Shown here in pieces: positions 25,212 to 33,513 of a DNA stretch of 36,744 nt. Source of the stretch: Burkholderiales bacterium (lineage in GTDB: Bacteria; Pseudomonadota; Gammaproteobacteria; Burkholderiales; Burkholderiaceae_C); NCBI GenBank assembly GCA_025350145.1, contig JANXYH010000075.1, positions 1 to 36,744 on the forward strand. The letters run 5' to 3'. The notes under the pieces are model-generated. The model did no database searches. It saw only the letters and a program-made list of their open reading frames with translations, and was not told the DNA's origin. Position numbers and translations under genes: made by a program. Every line of letters begins with the position of its first letter. Positions within the stretch are counted from its first letter, which is position 1.

Positions 25212-27716
25212 ATGCCGCCACCACCGCCCCGCCTTCCCGCCAGTCTGGAATCCGCCGTCCAGCGCGTGCGCATGGCCGCACGGGCTGCCGCCGAACGCAC
25301 CGTCGACAGCCTGGGTCTGGCGGCAATGGCCTCGACCAACGTGTTCCAGCGCGACAGCCTGCTGGGCGCGCAGTTCGAACTCAACCGCAAGCTGGCGATC
25401 TTCGCGCTGTCGTTCAACGAGGGCCTGGATGCCAGCGTGGCGCGCGCCGCCAGCGGTCTCGGCGATGCCCCGGCCTCGTCGCCCCACGACATCACCGCGA
25501 CCAATTGGGACGCGCTCAAACTGGTCGACGACCACCAGGTCGAACTGAGCATCACCGGCGACCGCTTTGCGATGGAGATCGCCCATGCCTGCGAGTGGGA
25601 AATCCGCGAGCTCGACGGCTACATCAGCAGCCTGCTGGGCCTGTCGCAGACCGAGCACGAGCGCAACCCGCTGCGCGCCGAACTGATCGGCCAGGCGATG
25701 GTGCGGGCAGTCGAGGCCGTCACCGACCGGGCCGAGGTGCGCAAGGTGCTGGGCACCGAACTCGGCCATGCCCTGGCCGTGGCGATGCGCCAGACCTATG
25801 CCGACATCGTGGCCGATCTGCGCGGCGCCGGGGTCAAGCCGATCGGCCTGTCGCCGCGCCGGCATCCGCGCCACGCGGCCCTGGCAGGTGTCGGTGGGGG
25901 CGACTCGGGCCACGCACCGTTTCAGGACTCGGCCGCGCGTCAGCCAAGTCGAGCCAGCGCGCCTGACAGCGACTGGGAGAGCCTGAACCGACAGGTCGCC
26001 GACCCACGCCGCGGCCAGATCCCGGCCGCAGGCTATGGCCGTGGCCGCGATGGTGGTGCCGGCCAGGGCCGCCACCCCGGCTTTGGCAACGGCGCCCATC
26101 TGCGCCATGGCCTGCCATCACTGGGCCAGGTCGACCCGGTGCTGATGGCCGTGATCCGACGCCTGAACCATGGCGCCGGCCACGCCGCCCACACCGGCGA
26201 CCTCGACCAGGCGGTCGCCCGCAGCCGCGGCGGCGGCCGCGCCGCGTGGTCGCCTGCCGACCAGGGGCAGATCGCAGACGCCGAGACATCCGCTTGGGGC
26301 GACGCGGCCGAGCCCAACCTGATCCATGTCCACCGCGAGGAGCTGCGCCGGGCGGCACACAGCGGCCTGGACCAGATGGTGATCGACGTCATCGCGACGC
26401 TGTTCGACCACATCCTGGCCGACGCCAAGGTGCCGCCGCAGATGGCCCGCTTGATCGCCCGGCTGCAACTGCCGGTGCTGCGCGCGGCGCTGGGCGACCC
26501 GGCCTTCTTCTCGTCGCGACGCCACCCGGTGCGGCGACTGGTCAACCGCATCGCCTCGCTGGCCAGCGCCAGCGACGACCTCGACAGCGCCGAAGGCCAG
26601 GCGCTGCTGCAGCGGGTGCAGGAGTTGATCCAGCAGATCGTCGACGGCGACCTGGAGCAGCTTGATGTCTACGCCCAGACCCTGAGCGCGCTGGAAGCAT
26701 TTGTCGCCGAGCAGGCCCGGGCCCACGTCCACGCCAACGGCCAGACCGACGAACTGCTGGCGCGCAAGGAAGTGCAACTGGCCCAGCAGCAACGCTTTGC
26801 GCAGGAGCTGGACGGCGCGCTGGCCAACCTGCCGATGGCCGACTACCTGCGCGACTTTCTGGCCAAGACCTGGAGCCGGGTGATCGCCAGCGCCGAGCAG
26901 GTGCATGGCCTGGACAGCTCGCCGGCGCAGCGCATGCGCGCCGCCGGCCGCGAGCTGGTGATGAGCGTGCAGCCCAAGGGCCTGCCGGCGCAACGCAAGC
27001 TTTTTCTGCAGCAACTGCCGCAGTTGATGAAGGATCTGAACCAGGGCATGGACCAGATCCGCTGGCCCGACGAGGACCGCCGCGCATTCTTCGCCAAACT
27101 GCTGCCGGCCCATGCCGAGTCGCTGCGCGGCCAGCCGATGACGACGCTGGAGCACAACCTGCTGGCGCGGCGCATCGACACCGCGCTGGCCACGCCGCTG
27201 CCCAACCTGTCGGACCTGCCGCCGGTCACCGCCGCAGTCCATCCGCCGGGCGCCGTCCCGCCCGAGCTGCCGCTGGTGTTCACGCCGGCCGAGGCGCAGG
27301 CCGTCGGGCTGATCGAAGAGTCGGCCGTCGACTGGCGTGCGCCGGTCGGCGTCGACCTCGCCGCCGAGCCCGAAATCAGCGCTGCCGACTTGGCTTTGGC
27401 CGGCATGCCCGCACCCGAGCCGGTCGAGCCCAGCCGCGGCCTGTCTCTGGCCGACCATGTCCAGATCGGATTTGCCTACCAGATGCACCTTGAGGGCCAA
27501 TGGCGCAAGGTGCGCCTGACCCATGTCAGCGCCGGCCGCAGCTTCTTCGTCTTCAGCCATGGCGCCAGGCAGCGCAACACCGTCTCGGTGACCTACCGCG
27601 TGCTCAGCCGGCTGTGCGAGACGCAGCGGCTGCGGGCGTTCGAGAGCGCCTTCTTGCTCGAGCGCGCCACCGCCCGGGCACGCCGCCAATTGGCCGAGCT
27701 GCGTCCGCCGGCTTGA
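25212..27716 (+). CDS. DUF1631 family protein
   Basis: An 834-residue cytoplasmic protein of the DUF1631 family, of unknown biochemical function, found in beta- and gammaproteobacteria. Recognisable family parts are the N-terminal LVDDHQVELSIT segment (about residues 107-118), NPLRAELIGQAM, and a C-terminal PilZ-like region that begins near LADHVQIGFAYQMHLEGQWRKVRLTHV and includes SFFVFSHGARQRNTVSVTYRVL. The centre is a long helical region without transmembrane helices. The start codon has no clear Shine-Dalgarno and follows a strong hairpin. A later start, e.g. Met23, is possible but would trim a conserved helix. Confidence 0.85.
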   Translation: MPPPPPRLPASLESAVQRVRMAARAAAERTVDSLGLAAMASTNVFQRDSLLGAQFELNRKLAIFALSFNEGLDASVARAASGLGDAPASSPHDITATNWDALKLVDDHQVELSITGDRFAMEIAHACEWEIRELDGYISSLLGLSQTEHERNPLRAELIGQAMVRAVEAVTDRAEVRKVLGTELGHALAVAMRQTYADIVADLRGAGVKPIGLSPRRHPRHAALAGVGGGDSGHAPFQDSAARQPSRASAPDSDWESLNRQVADPRRGQIPAAGYGRGRDGGAGQGRHPGFGNGAHLRHGLPSLGQVDPVLMAVIRRLNHGAGHAAHTGDLDQAVARSRGGGRAAWSPADQGQIADAETSAWGDAAEPNLIHVHREELRRAAHSGLDQMVIDVIATLFDHILADAKVPPQMARLIARLQLPVLRAALGDPAFFSSRRHPVRRLVNRIASLASASDDLDSAEGQALLQRVQELIQQIVDGDLEQLDVYAQTLSALEAFVAEQARAHVHANGQTDELLARKEVQLAQQQRFAQELDGALANLPMADYLRDFLAKTWSRVIASAEQVHGLDSSPAQRMRAAGRELVMSVQPKGLPAQRKLFLQQLPQLMKDLNQGMDQIRWPDEDRRAFFAKLLPAHAESLRGQPMTTLEHNLLARRIDTALATPLPNLSDLPPVTAAVHPPGAVPPELPLVFTPAEAQAVGLIEESAVDWRAPVGVDLAAEPEISAADLALAGMPAPEPVEPSRGLSLADHVQIGFAYQMHLEGQWRKVRLTHVSAGRSFFVFSHGARQRNTVSVTYRVLSRLCETQRLRAFESAFLLERATARARRQLAELRPPA

Positions 27717-27739
27717 GGCTGGCGCCCGCCTGGGCAGGC

Positions 27740-27760
27740 CCGGCCAATGCCCAAGGCCGG
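27740..27760 (+). terminator. Weak stem-loop between convergent genes
   Basis: A 6-bp perfect stem CCGGCC/GGCCGG with a 9-nt loop lies in the 52-bp gap between the DUF1631 stop and the pdxA stop. Only a short T-run follows (CTGATTT). It may terminate the plus-strand transcript. Confidence 0.35.
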
Positions 27761-27768
27761 CTGATTTG

Positions 27769-28782
27769 TCAGGTCAATTGCCGGGCCATGGCCGCCGCCG
27801 CGATCAGGCTGGACGGGTCGGCGCGACCGCTGCCGGCGATGTCGAAGGCAGTGCCGTGGTCCGGGCTGGTGCGCGCGAACGGCAGGCCAAGAGTCACGTT
27901 CACGCCCTGCTCCACGCCCAAGTACTTGACCGGGATCAGGCCGTGGTCATGGGTCATGGCCACGACGATGTCGAACTCACCCGGGTGGCCGGGCGCATGG
28001 CGGGCGCGCATGAAGACGGTGTCGGGCGCAAACGGGCCGCGCGCGTCTATGCCCTCGGCCCGTGCCGCAGCAACCGCCGGAGCGATGAAGGCGATCTCTT
28101 CGTCGCCGAACAAACCGCCCTCGCCGGCATGCGGGTTCAGGCCGGCCACGCCGATCCGCGGCGCAGCCATGCCCCAGGCGGCGGCCGCACGGTGGGCAAT
28201 GCGCAGGGTCGCCAGCACGGCGCCGAAGTCCAGCGCCGCAATCGCCTGGCGCAGGCTGAGGTGAATCGTCACCAGCACCACCCGCAGCTCGGGATTGGCC
28301 AGCATCATCCGCACCGGCGGCGGGCCCGCGCCCTGGTCGGCCAGGGCCTGCAGCATCTCGGTGTGGCCCGGGTAGGGCAGGCCGGCGGCGGCCAGTGCCT
28401 CCTTGTGGATCGGTGCGGTCACCAGCGCCCGTGCCCGCCCGGCCATGGCCAGCGCAGCGGCGGCGCGGATGCAGGCGGCGGCGGCGGCGCCGGCGCCGGC
28501 ATGGACCTGGCCCTGGCTCAGGTGCAGCAGGCCGGCCGGCAGGTCCGGCGGCGGCCATACGGCCAGGCAGTCCGGCGGCACCAGAGCGATGGCTTCGGGC
28601 GAATCCAACTGGGCCAGCGGCAGCAGCAGGCCGCATTGCGCCACCGCCCGGCGCATCACCGCGACATCGCCGACCACCAGCGCCCGGCCGAGCGCACCGG
28701 CCGCCGCCGCTCGGGCAATCGTTTCCGGGCCGATGCCGCAAGGGTCGCCCATGGTCAAGGCCAGCCAGGATGGGTCAGTCAT
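27769..28782 (-). CDS. PdxA/PdxA2-family 4-phosphate dehydrogenase
   Basis: A 337-residue metal-dependent NAD(P) dehydrogenase of the PdxA fold. The metal-binding histidines are conserved: PGHTE, THLSLRQ-type (here IHLSLRQ) and MTHDHG; the substrate-contacting PIHK is present. The C-terminal segment HDHGLIPVKYLG, GVNVTLGLPFARTSPDHGTAFDIAG is closer to PdxA2 proteins, which act on four-carbon sugar-acid phosphates in some pathways, than to the biosynthetic pyridoxine enzyme (HDQGLPVLK-type). Either role is possible: 4-phosphohydroxy-L-threonine oxidation in vitamin B6 synthesis, or a catabolic reaction. It is divergent from the protease gene and not beside surA/ksgA. Confidence 0.85.
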   Translation of the reverse strand: MTDPSWLALTMGDPCGIGPETIARAAAAGALGRALVVGDVAVMRRAVAQCGLLLPLAQLDSPEAIALVPPDCLAVWPPPDLPAGLLHLSQGQVHAGAGAAAAACIRAAAALAMAGRARALVTAPIHKEALAAAGLPYPGHTEMLQALADQGAGPPPVRMMLANPELRVVLVTIHLSLRQAIAALDFGAVLATLRIAHRAAAAWGMAAPRIGVAGLNPHAGEGGLFGDEEIAFIAPAVAAARAEGIDARGPFAPDTVFMRARHAPGHPGEFDIVVAMTHDHGLIPVKYLGVEQGVNVTLGLPFARTSPDHGTAFDIAGSGRADPSSLIAAAAMARQLT

Positions 28783-28863
28783 GGGTCAAAGTGAAAGCTC
28801 GCCACGGTCCGGGGCCTGGCCCCGCAACGTGAGCGTTGGCCTGGCCCGCGAAAGTCTGCGGAC

Positions 28864-28869
28864 GATAAT
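28864..28869 (+). promoter_or_regulatory. Candidate -10 box upstream of the DegS/DegQ-like gene
   Basis: GATAAT at 28864-28869 matches five of six bases of the -10 consensus. It lies 75 bp upstream of the protease ATG in the divergent gap with pdxA. A -35 box at the normal distance is weak (TGGCCC). Confidence 0.35.
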
Positions 28870-28882
28870 TGCCGGCACTGCC

Positions 28883-28945
28883 ATGGACTCTGCCCTTCCC
28901 GCGCAAACACTGAAGTACCCGAGCCGGGTGGACTGGAGCGCCTGA
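28883..28945 (+). CDS. Possible 20-residue leader ORF overlapping the protease start
   Basis: An ATG at 28883 opens a 20-codon frame (MDSALPAQTLKYPSRVDWSA). Its TGA (28943-28945) shares its A with the ATG of the downstream protease (TGATG). It lacks a good Shine-Dalgarno, whereas the protease has GGAG about 6-8 nt upstream of its ATG, inside this ORF. It may be chance or a translationally coupled leader. Confidence 0.2.
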   Translation: MDSALPAQTLKYPSRVDWSA

Positions 28946-30117
28946 TGCGCCGACTCTGGCTGATTTTCTCCCAGGCGGCAACGGTGACGCTGGCGCTGCT
29001 GTTTGTCGTCGGCACGCTCAAGCCGCAATGGCTGTTGCGCGATGGCCAGCCCTTGACCGAGGTGGTGTCGCTGCGCACCGCAGCGCCAGCGCCCGCACCT
29101 GGCGCCAGCGCCGGCATGGTCCAGGCCAGTTTCAGTGGCTACGCCGGGGCCGCGCGCATCGCCTCGCCGGCGGTGGTCAGCGTGATCGCCAGCAAGGGCG
29201 GGCCGGTCGAACCGCACGGCCAGGACCCGGCGCTGCGCTTCTTCTTCGGCGACCGCGCCAACGCCCAGCAGCAGACCGGCTTCGGCTCGGGCGTGATCGT
29301 GTCACCGCAGGGCATCTTGCTGACCAACAACCACGTGGTCGAGTCGGCCCGCGAAATCGAGGTGCACCTGGCCGATGGCCGCCAGGCCCGTGCCGAGGTC
29401 GTCGGCGCTGACCCCGAGACCGACCTGGCGGTGCTGCGCATCCGGCTCGACCGGCTGCCGTCGCTCACGCTCGGGCGCTCGGCGGCGCTGCAGGTCGGCG
29501 ACGTGGTGCTGGCGATCGGCAACCCGTTCAATGTCGGCCAGACCGTCACCTCCGGGATCATCAGCGCGCTCGGCCGGCAGGGGCTGGGGCTGTCGACATT
29601 CGAGAGCTTCATCCAGACCGACGCCGCGATCAACCCCGGCAACTCCGGTGGCGCCCTGGTCGATGTGCAGGGCCAGTTGGTCGGCATCAACACGGCGATC
29701 TTTTCGCGCAGCGGCGGCAACCTCGGGATCGGTTTCGCAATCCCGGTCGATGTCGCCCGGCAGGTGATGGAGGGCCTGCTGCGCGACGGCAGGGTGACGC
29801 GCGGCTGGATCGGGGTCGAGCCGCGCGACCTCTCGCCCGAGTTCGCCGAGAACTTCAAGCTGCCGATCAAGGACGGCGTGCTGATCACCGGCGTGTTGCG
29901 CGACGGGCCGGCCAGCCGGGGCGGCCTCAGGCCCGGCGATGTGGTGGTCTCGGTGGCCGGCAGCCCGGTGCTCAACACCGCGCAGTTGCTCAACGCGGTC
30001 GCCGCGCTCAAGCCCGGCAGCAGCGCTGCGCTGGGGGTGCAACGCGGCTCACAGGCGCTGCAACTGAACCTGCAGGTGGCGCAGCGGCCACAGCCGCCAC
30101 GCCGGCCGCCAGGCTGA
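28945..30117 (+). CDS. Membrane-anchored DegS/DegQ-like serine protease, one PDZ domain
   Basis: A 390-residue periplasmic trypsin-like protease. The N-terminus is a single membrane anchor (about residues 5-23) rather than a cleaved signal. The catalytic triad is His130 (TNNHVV), Asp160 (DPETDLAVLRI) and Ser234 (NPGNSGGAL). One PDZ domain follows (about 285-375; GVLITGVLRDGPASRGGLRPGDVVVSVAG). Architecture is DegS-like, as for many betaproteobacterial proteases beside tatC. It may act in envelope stress signalling or general quality control; a DegS role is inferred from topology only. tatC is convergent, 60 bp on. Confidence 0.93.
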   Translation: MRRLWLIFSQAATVTLALLFVVGTLKPQWLLRDGQPLTEVVSLRTAAPAPAPGASAGMVQASFSGYAGAARIASPAVVSVIASKGGPVEPHGQDPALRFFFGDRANAQQQTGFGSGVIVSPQGILLTNNHVVESAREIEVHLADGRQARAEVVGADPETDLAVLRIRLDRLPSLTLGRSAALQVGDVVLAIGNPFNVGQTVTSGIISALGRQGLGLSTFESFIQTDAAINPGNSGGALVDVQGQLVGINTAIFSRSGGNLGIGFAIPVDVARQVMEGLLRDGRVTRGWIGVEPRDLSPEFAENFKLPIKDGVLITGVLRDGPASRGGLRPGDVVVSVAGSPVLNTAQLLNAVAALKPGSSAALGVQRGSQALQLNLQVAQRPQPPRRPPG

Positions 30118-30177
30118 TCGCGGCCACTTGCCAACCTGCCGAAGGCAGATCGGCTGCAGCTCAGGCGTGAATGCCGA

Positions 30178-30972
30178 TCAGGCCTTGGCCGAGCCGTCGG
30201 CGGATTCGGGCGCGCTGGTCTTGCGAATGAACACCTGGGCCGACCAGATGCCGATCTCGTACAGCAGGCACATCGGTATCGCCAGCGACAACTGCGAGAC
30301 CACGTCGGGTGGCGTGATCACGGCCGCGACGACGAACGCGCCGACGATGAAATAGCCGCGCCAGGCGCGCAACTGGGCGATCGTCACCACCCCCATGCGC
30401 GCCGCGACCACCACCGCCACCGGCACCTCGAAGGCCGCGCCGAAGGCGATGAACATCGTCAGCACAAAGCTCAGATAAGCCTCGATGTCAGGCGCGGCGG
30501 TGATGCTCTTGGGGGCAAAGCTCTGGATGAAGCGGAACACCTGGCCAAAGACGAAGAAGTAGCAGAACGCCACCCCGGCGGCGAACAGCAGCGAGCTCGA
30601 CACCACCAGCGGCAGCACCAGTCGCTTCTCATGGTTGTACAGCCCCGGCGCAACAAACGCCCAGACCTGGTAGAGCACCACCGGCAAGGCCAACAAGAAC
30701 GCCGCCAGGAGGGTGATCTTGAGCGGCACGATGAAGGGCGAGATGACGTTGGTGGCAATCAGCGTCGCGCCCTTGGGCAGGTTGGCGATCAGCGGCGCGG
30801 CCAGCAGGTCGTACAGGCCCGACGGCGTCGGCCACAGGCAGAGCAGGCCAAACATCAGCGCCACCGCGATCAGCGCCCGCACCAGGCGGTCGCGCAGCTC
30901 GATCAGGTGCGAGACGAAGGGCTGCTCGGTGCCGGCCAGTTCGTCCTTCTTGTCGGGCTCACCAGTGCTCAT
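30178..30972 (-). CDS. tatC: Sec-independent translocase subunit TatC
   Basis: Polytopic receptor for twin-arginine signal peptides. 264 residues from the ATG at 30972, with six predicted helices. The family motifs [16 protein letters not shown] (N-terminal), [12 protein letters not shown] and [13 protein letters not shown] are present, the glutamate in FEVPV being functionally important in the family. The ATG overlaps the tatB stop by ATGA. The ATG at 31059 would lie inside tatB and is rejected. Last of the tatABC genes. Confidence 0.97.
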   Translation of the reverse strand: MSTGEPDKKDELAGTEQPFVSHLIELRDRLVRALIAVALMFGLLCLWPTPSGLYDLLAAPLIANLPKGATLIATNVISPFIVPLKITLLAAFLLALPVVLYQVWAFVAPGLYNHEKRLVLPLVVSSSLLFAAGVAFCYFFVFGQVFRFIQSFAPKSITAAPDIEAYLSFVLTMFIAFGAAFEVPVAVVVAARMGVVTIAQLRAWRGYFIVGAFVVAAVITPPDVVSQLSLAIPMCLLYEIGIWSAQVFIRKTSAPESADGSAKA

Positions 30973-31454
30973 GACGGCTTCCTGGCCGGGCGGTGCCGCG
31001 CCACCCGCGCTGCGGCCGACTGCACCTGGCCGCGCACGCCGTTGCGCTGCTTGTACCAACGCGGCATGGCGCTGCGCTTGAGCCGCCAGCGCTTCTTCGG
31101 ATGCTTGTACTCGGGCGCCGGCGGGGTCCAGATTGGCGCCGGGCTGCCGTTGTCGAGCAAACCGCTGCCGAAGCCGGCCCTGGCCTCCTGCATCGCCTTG
31201 CTGGCCTCGTCGACACTGGTCTGGATCGTCTGCCCCATCTCGTGCGCGGCGGTCTCGAACTGCGACTTCACCTTGTGCAGCTCCTCCAGGTCGATCGAGC
31301 GCTTGACCTCGGCCTGCACGTCGGCGACATAGCGGCGCGCCTTGCCGACCAGCGCGCCGACGGTGCGCGCCACGCCGGGCAGTTTCTCGGGCCCGATCAC
31401 GATCAGTGCGACCGCGCCGATCAGGGCGATCTTGTCAAAGCCGAAATCGATCAT
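30969..31454 (-). CDS. tatB: Sec-independent translocase subunit TatB
   Basis: A 161-residue single-span subunit that forms the receptor complex with TatC. The N-terminal membrane helix [26 protein letters not shown] has the TatB pattern with the conserved GPEKLP hinge. A long charged amphipathic and flexible C-terminal region follows (rich in K/R). It starts 65 bp after tatA and ends overlapping tatC by 4 bp, suggesting translational coupling. Confidence 0.96.
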   Translation of the reverse strand: MIDFGFDKIALIGAVALIVIGPEKLPGVARTVGALVGKARRYVADVQAEVKRSIDLEELHKVKSQFETAAHEMGQTIQTSVDEASKAMQEARAGFGSGLLDNGSPAPIWTPPAPEYKHPKKRWRLKRSAMPRWYKQRNGVRGQVQSAAARVARHRPARKPS

Positions 31455-31519
31455 TCAAGGGAGGTGCGGCCGGCGCCTGGTGGCCGGCCAAAGTCAATGG
31501 GCCGTGGCGGGGCGGCGAA

Positions 31520-31768
31520 TCAGGCCTTGGACTTAGCCTGTACGTCGACCGTGTTCGCGTCGGTCGCTGCCATGTTGGCGGTGACCTGGACCGGGGGCCC
31601 GCCGGCCGCCGCAGTCTCGGGCGTGGCGCTGCCATCGCGCACGCCGTCCTTGAAACCTTTGACCGCCGAGCCCAGGTCGGAGCCGATGTTTTTGAGCTTC
31701 TTGGTGCCGAAGATCAGCACCACCACAGCCAGCACGATCAGCCAATGCCAAATGCTGAACGATCCCAT
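31520..31768 (-). CDS. tatA: Sec-independent translocase subunit TatA
   Basis: An 82-residue pore-forming subunit with an N-terminal membrane helix ([20 protein letters not shown]) followed by the [14 protein letters not shown] amphipathic helix motif, whose Phe-Gly pair is typical. The remainder is a flexible Ala/Thr-rich tail. The first of tatABC, downstream of the HIT and his genes. Confidence 0.97.
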   Translation of the reverse strand: MGSFSIWHWLIVLAVVVLIFGTKKLKNIGSDLGSAVKGFKDGVRDGSATPETAAAGGPPVQVTANMAATDANTVDVQAKSKA

Positions 31769-31795
31769 TGCAGACTCCTGAAGACGAATCCGGCG

Positions 31796-31801
31796 ATTCT
31801 A
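31796..31801 (-). promoter_or_regulatory. Candidate -10 box upstream of tatA
   Basis: The minus strand reads TAGAAT 28 bp upstream of the tatA ATG. The -35 position is weak. The gap between the HIT stop and the tatA start is only 60 bp, so tatABC may have its own promoter here as well as read-through from hisIE-HIT. Confidence 0.3.
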
Positions 31802-31828
31802 CCGGCGGGCGTTGTTTTGCCGGCCGGC

Positions 31829-32176
31829 TCAGCCCTTGGCCCAGGGCCGCGGGCCGCCCATCACATGCAGGTGCAGGTGCATCACCTCCTGGCGGCCATC
31901 GGCACCGGTGTTGATGACATGGCGGTAGCCGTTGCTCACGCCCAGTTCGCGCATCAGTTGCGGCGACAGCGCCATCATTCGCCCGAGCAGGCCCGCATGC
32001 TCCGGGCCGACCGCCTCCATGCTGGCGATGTGCGCCTTGGGCACGATCAGGATGTGCACCGGCGCCCAGGGGTGGATGTCGTGGAAGGCGATCAGCTCGT
32101 CGTCCTCATGGACCTTGCTGGCCGGGATCTGTCCGGCGGCGATCTTGCAGAAGAGGCAGTTCGGGTCGGAGGACAT
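31829..32176 (-). CDS. Histidine triad (HIT/HINT-like) nucleotide-binding protein
   Basis: A 115-residue HIT protein, probably a purine nucleoside phosphoramidase or a related AMP hydrolase. The zinc-binding N-terminal CLFCKI and the HPWAPVHILIVPK segment are present. The signature His triad HLHLH (with flanking VMGGP) is near the C-terminus. The ATG at 32176 gives MSSDPNCLFCKI. In the usual hisI-hisE-HIT-tatA order. Confidence 0.93.
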   Translation of the reverse strand: MSSDPNCLFCKIAAGQIPASKVHEDDELIAFHDIHPWAPVHILIVPKAHIASMEAVGPEHAGLLGRMMALSPQLMRELGVSNGYRHVINTGADGRQEVMHLHLHVMGGPRPWAKG

Positions 32177-32219
32177 GGTGGCGGGGCGTGGGGGGGAAAA
32201 GCAGAAAGTTGGCGGCGAT

Positions 32220-32600
32220 TCAGGCGCCGTCGGGCGCTTCATCGGCCTGGCGCTGCGCGGTCTTGCGCAGGGCAAACTCGTCCAGCCCGGACAGGCCTTC
32301 GCGCCGCGCCAGTTCGGCCAGCACGTCGGCGGGCCGCAGGCCGAAAGCCGCCAGGGCGATCATGCAGTGGAACCACAGGTCGGCGACCTCGCCGACGAGC
32401 TTGGCGCGGTCACCGTCCTTGGCCGCCATCACCGTCTCGGTCGCCTCCTCGCCGATCTTCTTCAGGATCGCGTCGGTGCCCTTGGCGAACAACCGGGCGA
32501 CGTAGCTGGTCTGCGGGTCGCCACCGGCGGCCGGCAGGCGCGACTCGATCACCCCGGCCAGGCGGGCCAGCAGGTCCTGGGACGGGCCGGGCGGGTTCAT
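32220..32600 (-). CDS. hisE: Phosphoribosyl-ATP pyrophosphatase HisE
   Basis: Second step of histidine synthesis, PR-ATP to PR-AMP plus pyrophosphate. 126 residues with the all-helical MazG-like fold: [24 protein letters not shown], then [23 protein letters not shown], where acidic residues of EEATE and EVADL bind Mg. The ATG at 32600 overlaps the hisI stop (ATGA), so the two genes are coupled. Confidence 0.96.
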   Translation of the reverse strand: MNPPGPSQDLLARLAGVIESRLPAAGGDPQTSYVARLFAKGTDAILKKIGEEATETVMAAKDGDRAKLVGEVADLWFHCMIALAAFGLRPADVLAELARREGLSGLDEFALRKTAQRQADEAPDGA

Positions 32601-32989
32601 CGTCGGTAGATCTGTGCCGGATCCTGCAGCACCGGCTCGACCGTTTGCCACTGGCCATCGGCATAACGGCGGTAGAAGCAGGAGTGCCGGCCGGTGTGGC
32701 AGGCAATGCCGGGCTGGTGGCCGAGCTGGGTTACCTTGAGCAGCAGCACATCGGCGTCGCAATCGATGCGCAGCTCATGCAACTGCTGGAAATGGCCGGA
32801 CTCCTCGCCCTTGTGCCAAAGCCGCTGGCGCGAGCGGCTCCAGTACACCGCCTGGCCGGTGTGCAGGGTGCGCGCCAGGGCTTCGCGGTTCATGAAGGCC
32901 AGCATCAGCACATCACCGCTGCCCGCCTCCTGCGCAATCGCCGGGATCAGCCCGTCGGCGTCCCACTTCAATTCATCGGCCCAGTCCAT
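32597..32989 (-). CDS. hisI: Phosphoribosyl-AMP cyclohydrolase HisI
   Basis: Third step of histidine synthesis. 130 residues from the ATG at 32989. Conserved elements: [30 protein letters not shown], the metal-binding [11 protein letters not shown], and the Cys/His segment [15 protein letters not shown]. Separate hisI and hisE rather than the fused HisIE of enterobacteria. A possible upstream ATG at 33199 is within the Nudix gene and is rejected. Confidence 0.96.
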   Translation of the reverse strand: MDWADELKWDADGLIPAIAQEAGSGDVLMLAFMNREALARTLHTGQAVYWSRSRQRLWHKGEESGHFQQLHELRIDCDADVLLLKVTQLGHQPGIACHTGRHSCFYRRYADGQWQTVEPVLQDPAQIYRR

Positions 32990-33017
32990 TGCCGGCAGTG
33001 TAGTCAGGGCTGCCTTA

Positions 33018-33042
33018 TCAGTCCTGGCATTCAGTCCTGGCG
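33018..33042. repeat. Short direct repeat at the end of the Nudix gene
   Basis: TCAGTCCTGGC occurs at 33018-33028 and 33031-33041, 13 bp apart, so that the final codons and stop of the Nudix gene are partly duplicated downstream of the stop. Confidence 0.6.
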
Positions 33043-33513
33043 ATGCGTGGCACCCAGGTAGCCGCGCTCGGCGGCGAACCAGCGCAGGACCGGCACGGTG
33101 CCCGGCAGCACCGGGCCGACGCTGACCGGCAGGCCGCTCCAGGCCATGGCCTGGCCCTCGCGCATCTGCAATTCGCCCTGCCACTCGAACACCTTGCAAA
33201 AGTGCAGCCGTACCCGCGCATGGGGATAGTCGAAGACCTGCTGCTGCCAGGCTTGAGCGGCGGCGATGGTGATGCCCAGTTCCTCGTGCAGCTCGCGGGC
33301 CAGCGCCTGCTGGACCGACTCGCCGGGCTCGAACTTGCCGCCCGGGAACTCCCAGAAGCCGGCGTAGACCTTGCCCTCGGGCCGGCTGGTCAGCAAGAAG
33401 TCGCCCGCGCCCGCCCCGGCCAGGCCACTGCGGATCAGTACGCCTACGGCGACATCGACCGCCGGCCGGTCCGGGCGGGCGATGCCATCGACCGAGCTGA
33501 CCGGCTCAGACAC
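33031..33513 (-). CDS. MutT-like Nudix hydrolase
   Basis: A 160-residue Nudix hydrolase, probably of the MutT / 8-oxo-dGTPase group. The Nudix box is intact: GX5EX7REUXEEXGU reads from Gly59 to Ile81, with Glu74, Glu77 and Glu78 as metal ligands. N-terminal [10 protein letters not shown], and [20 protein letters not shown] are typical. It starts 8 bp inside the end of the ATPase gene (overlap), so the two are probably co-transcribed. Specific substrate is not shown by sequence. Confidence 0.9.
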   Translation of the reverse strand: MSEPVSSVDGIARPDRPAVDVAVGVLIRSGLAGAGAGDFLLTSRPEGKVYAGFWEFPGGKFEPGESVQQALARELHEELGITIAAAQAWQQQVFDYPHARVRLHFCKVFEWQGELQMREGQAMAWSGLPVSVGPVLPGTVPVLRWFAAERGYLGATHRQD

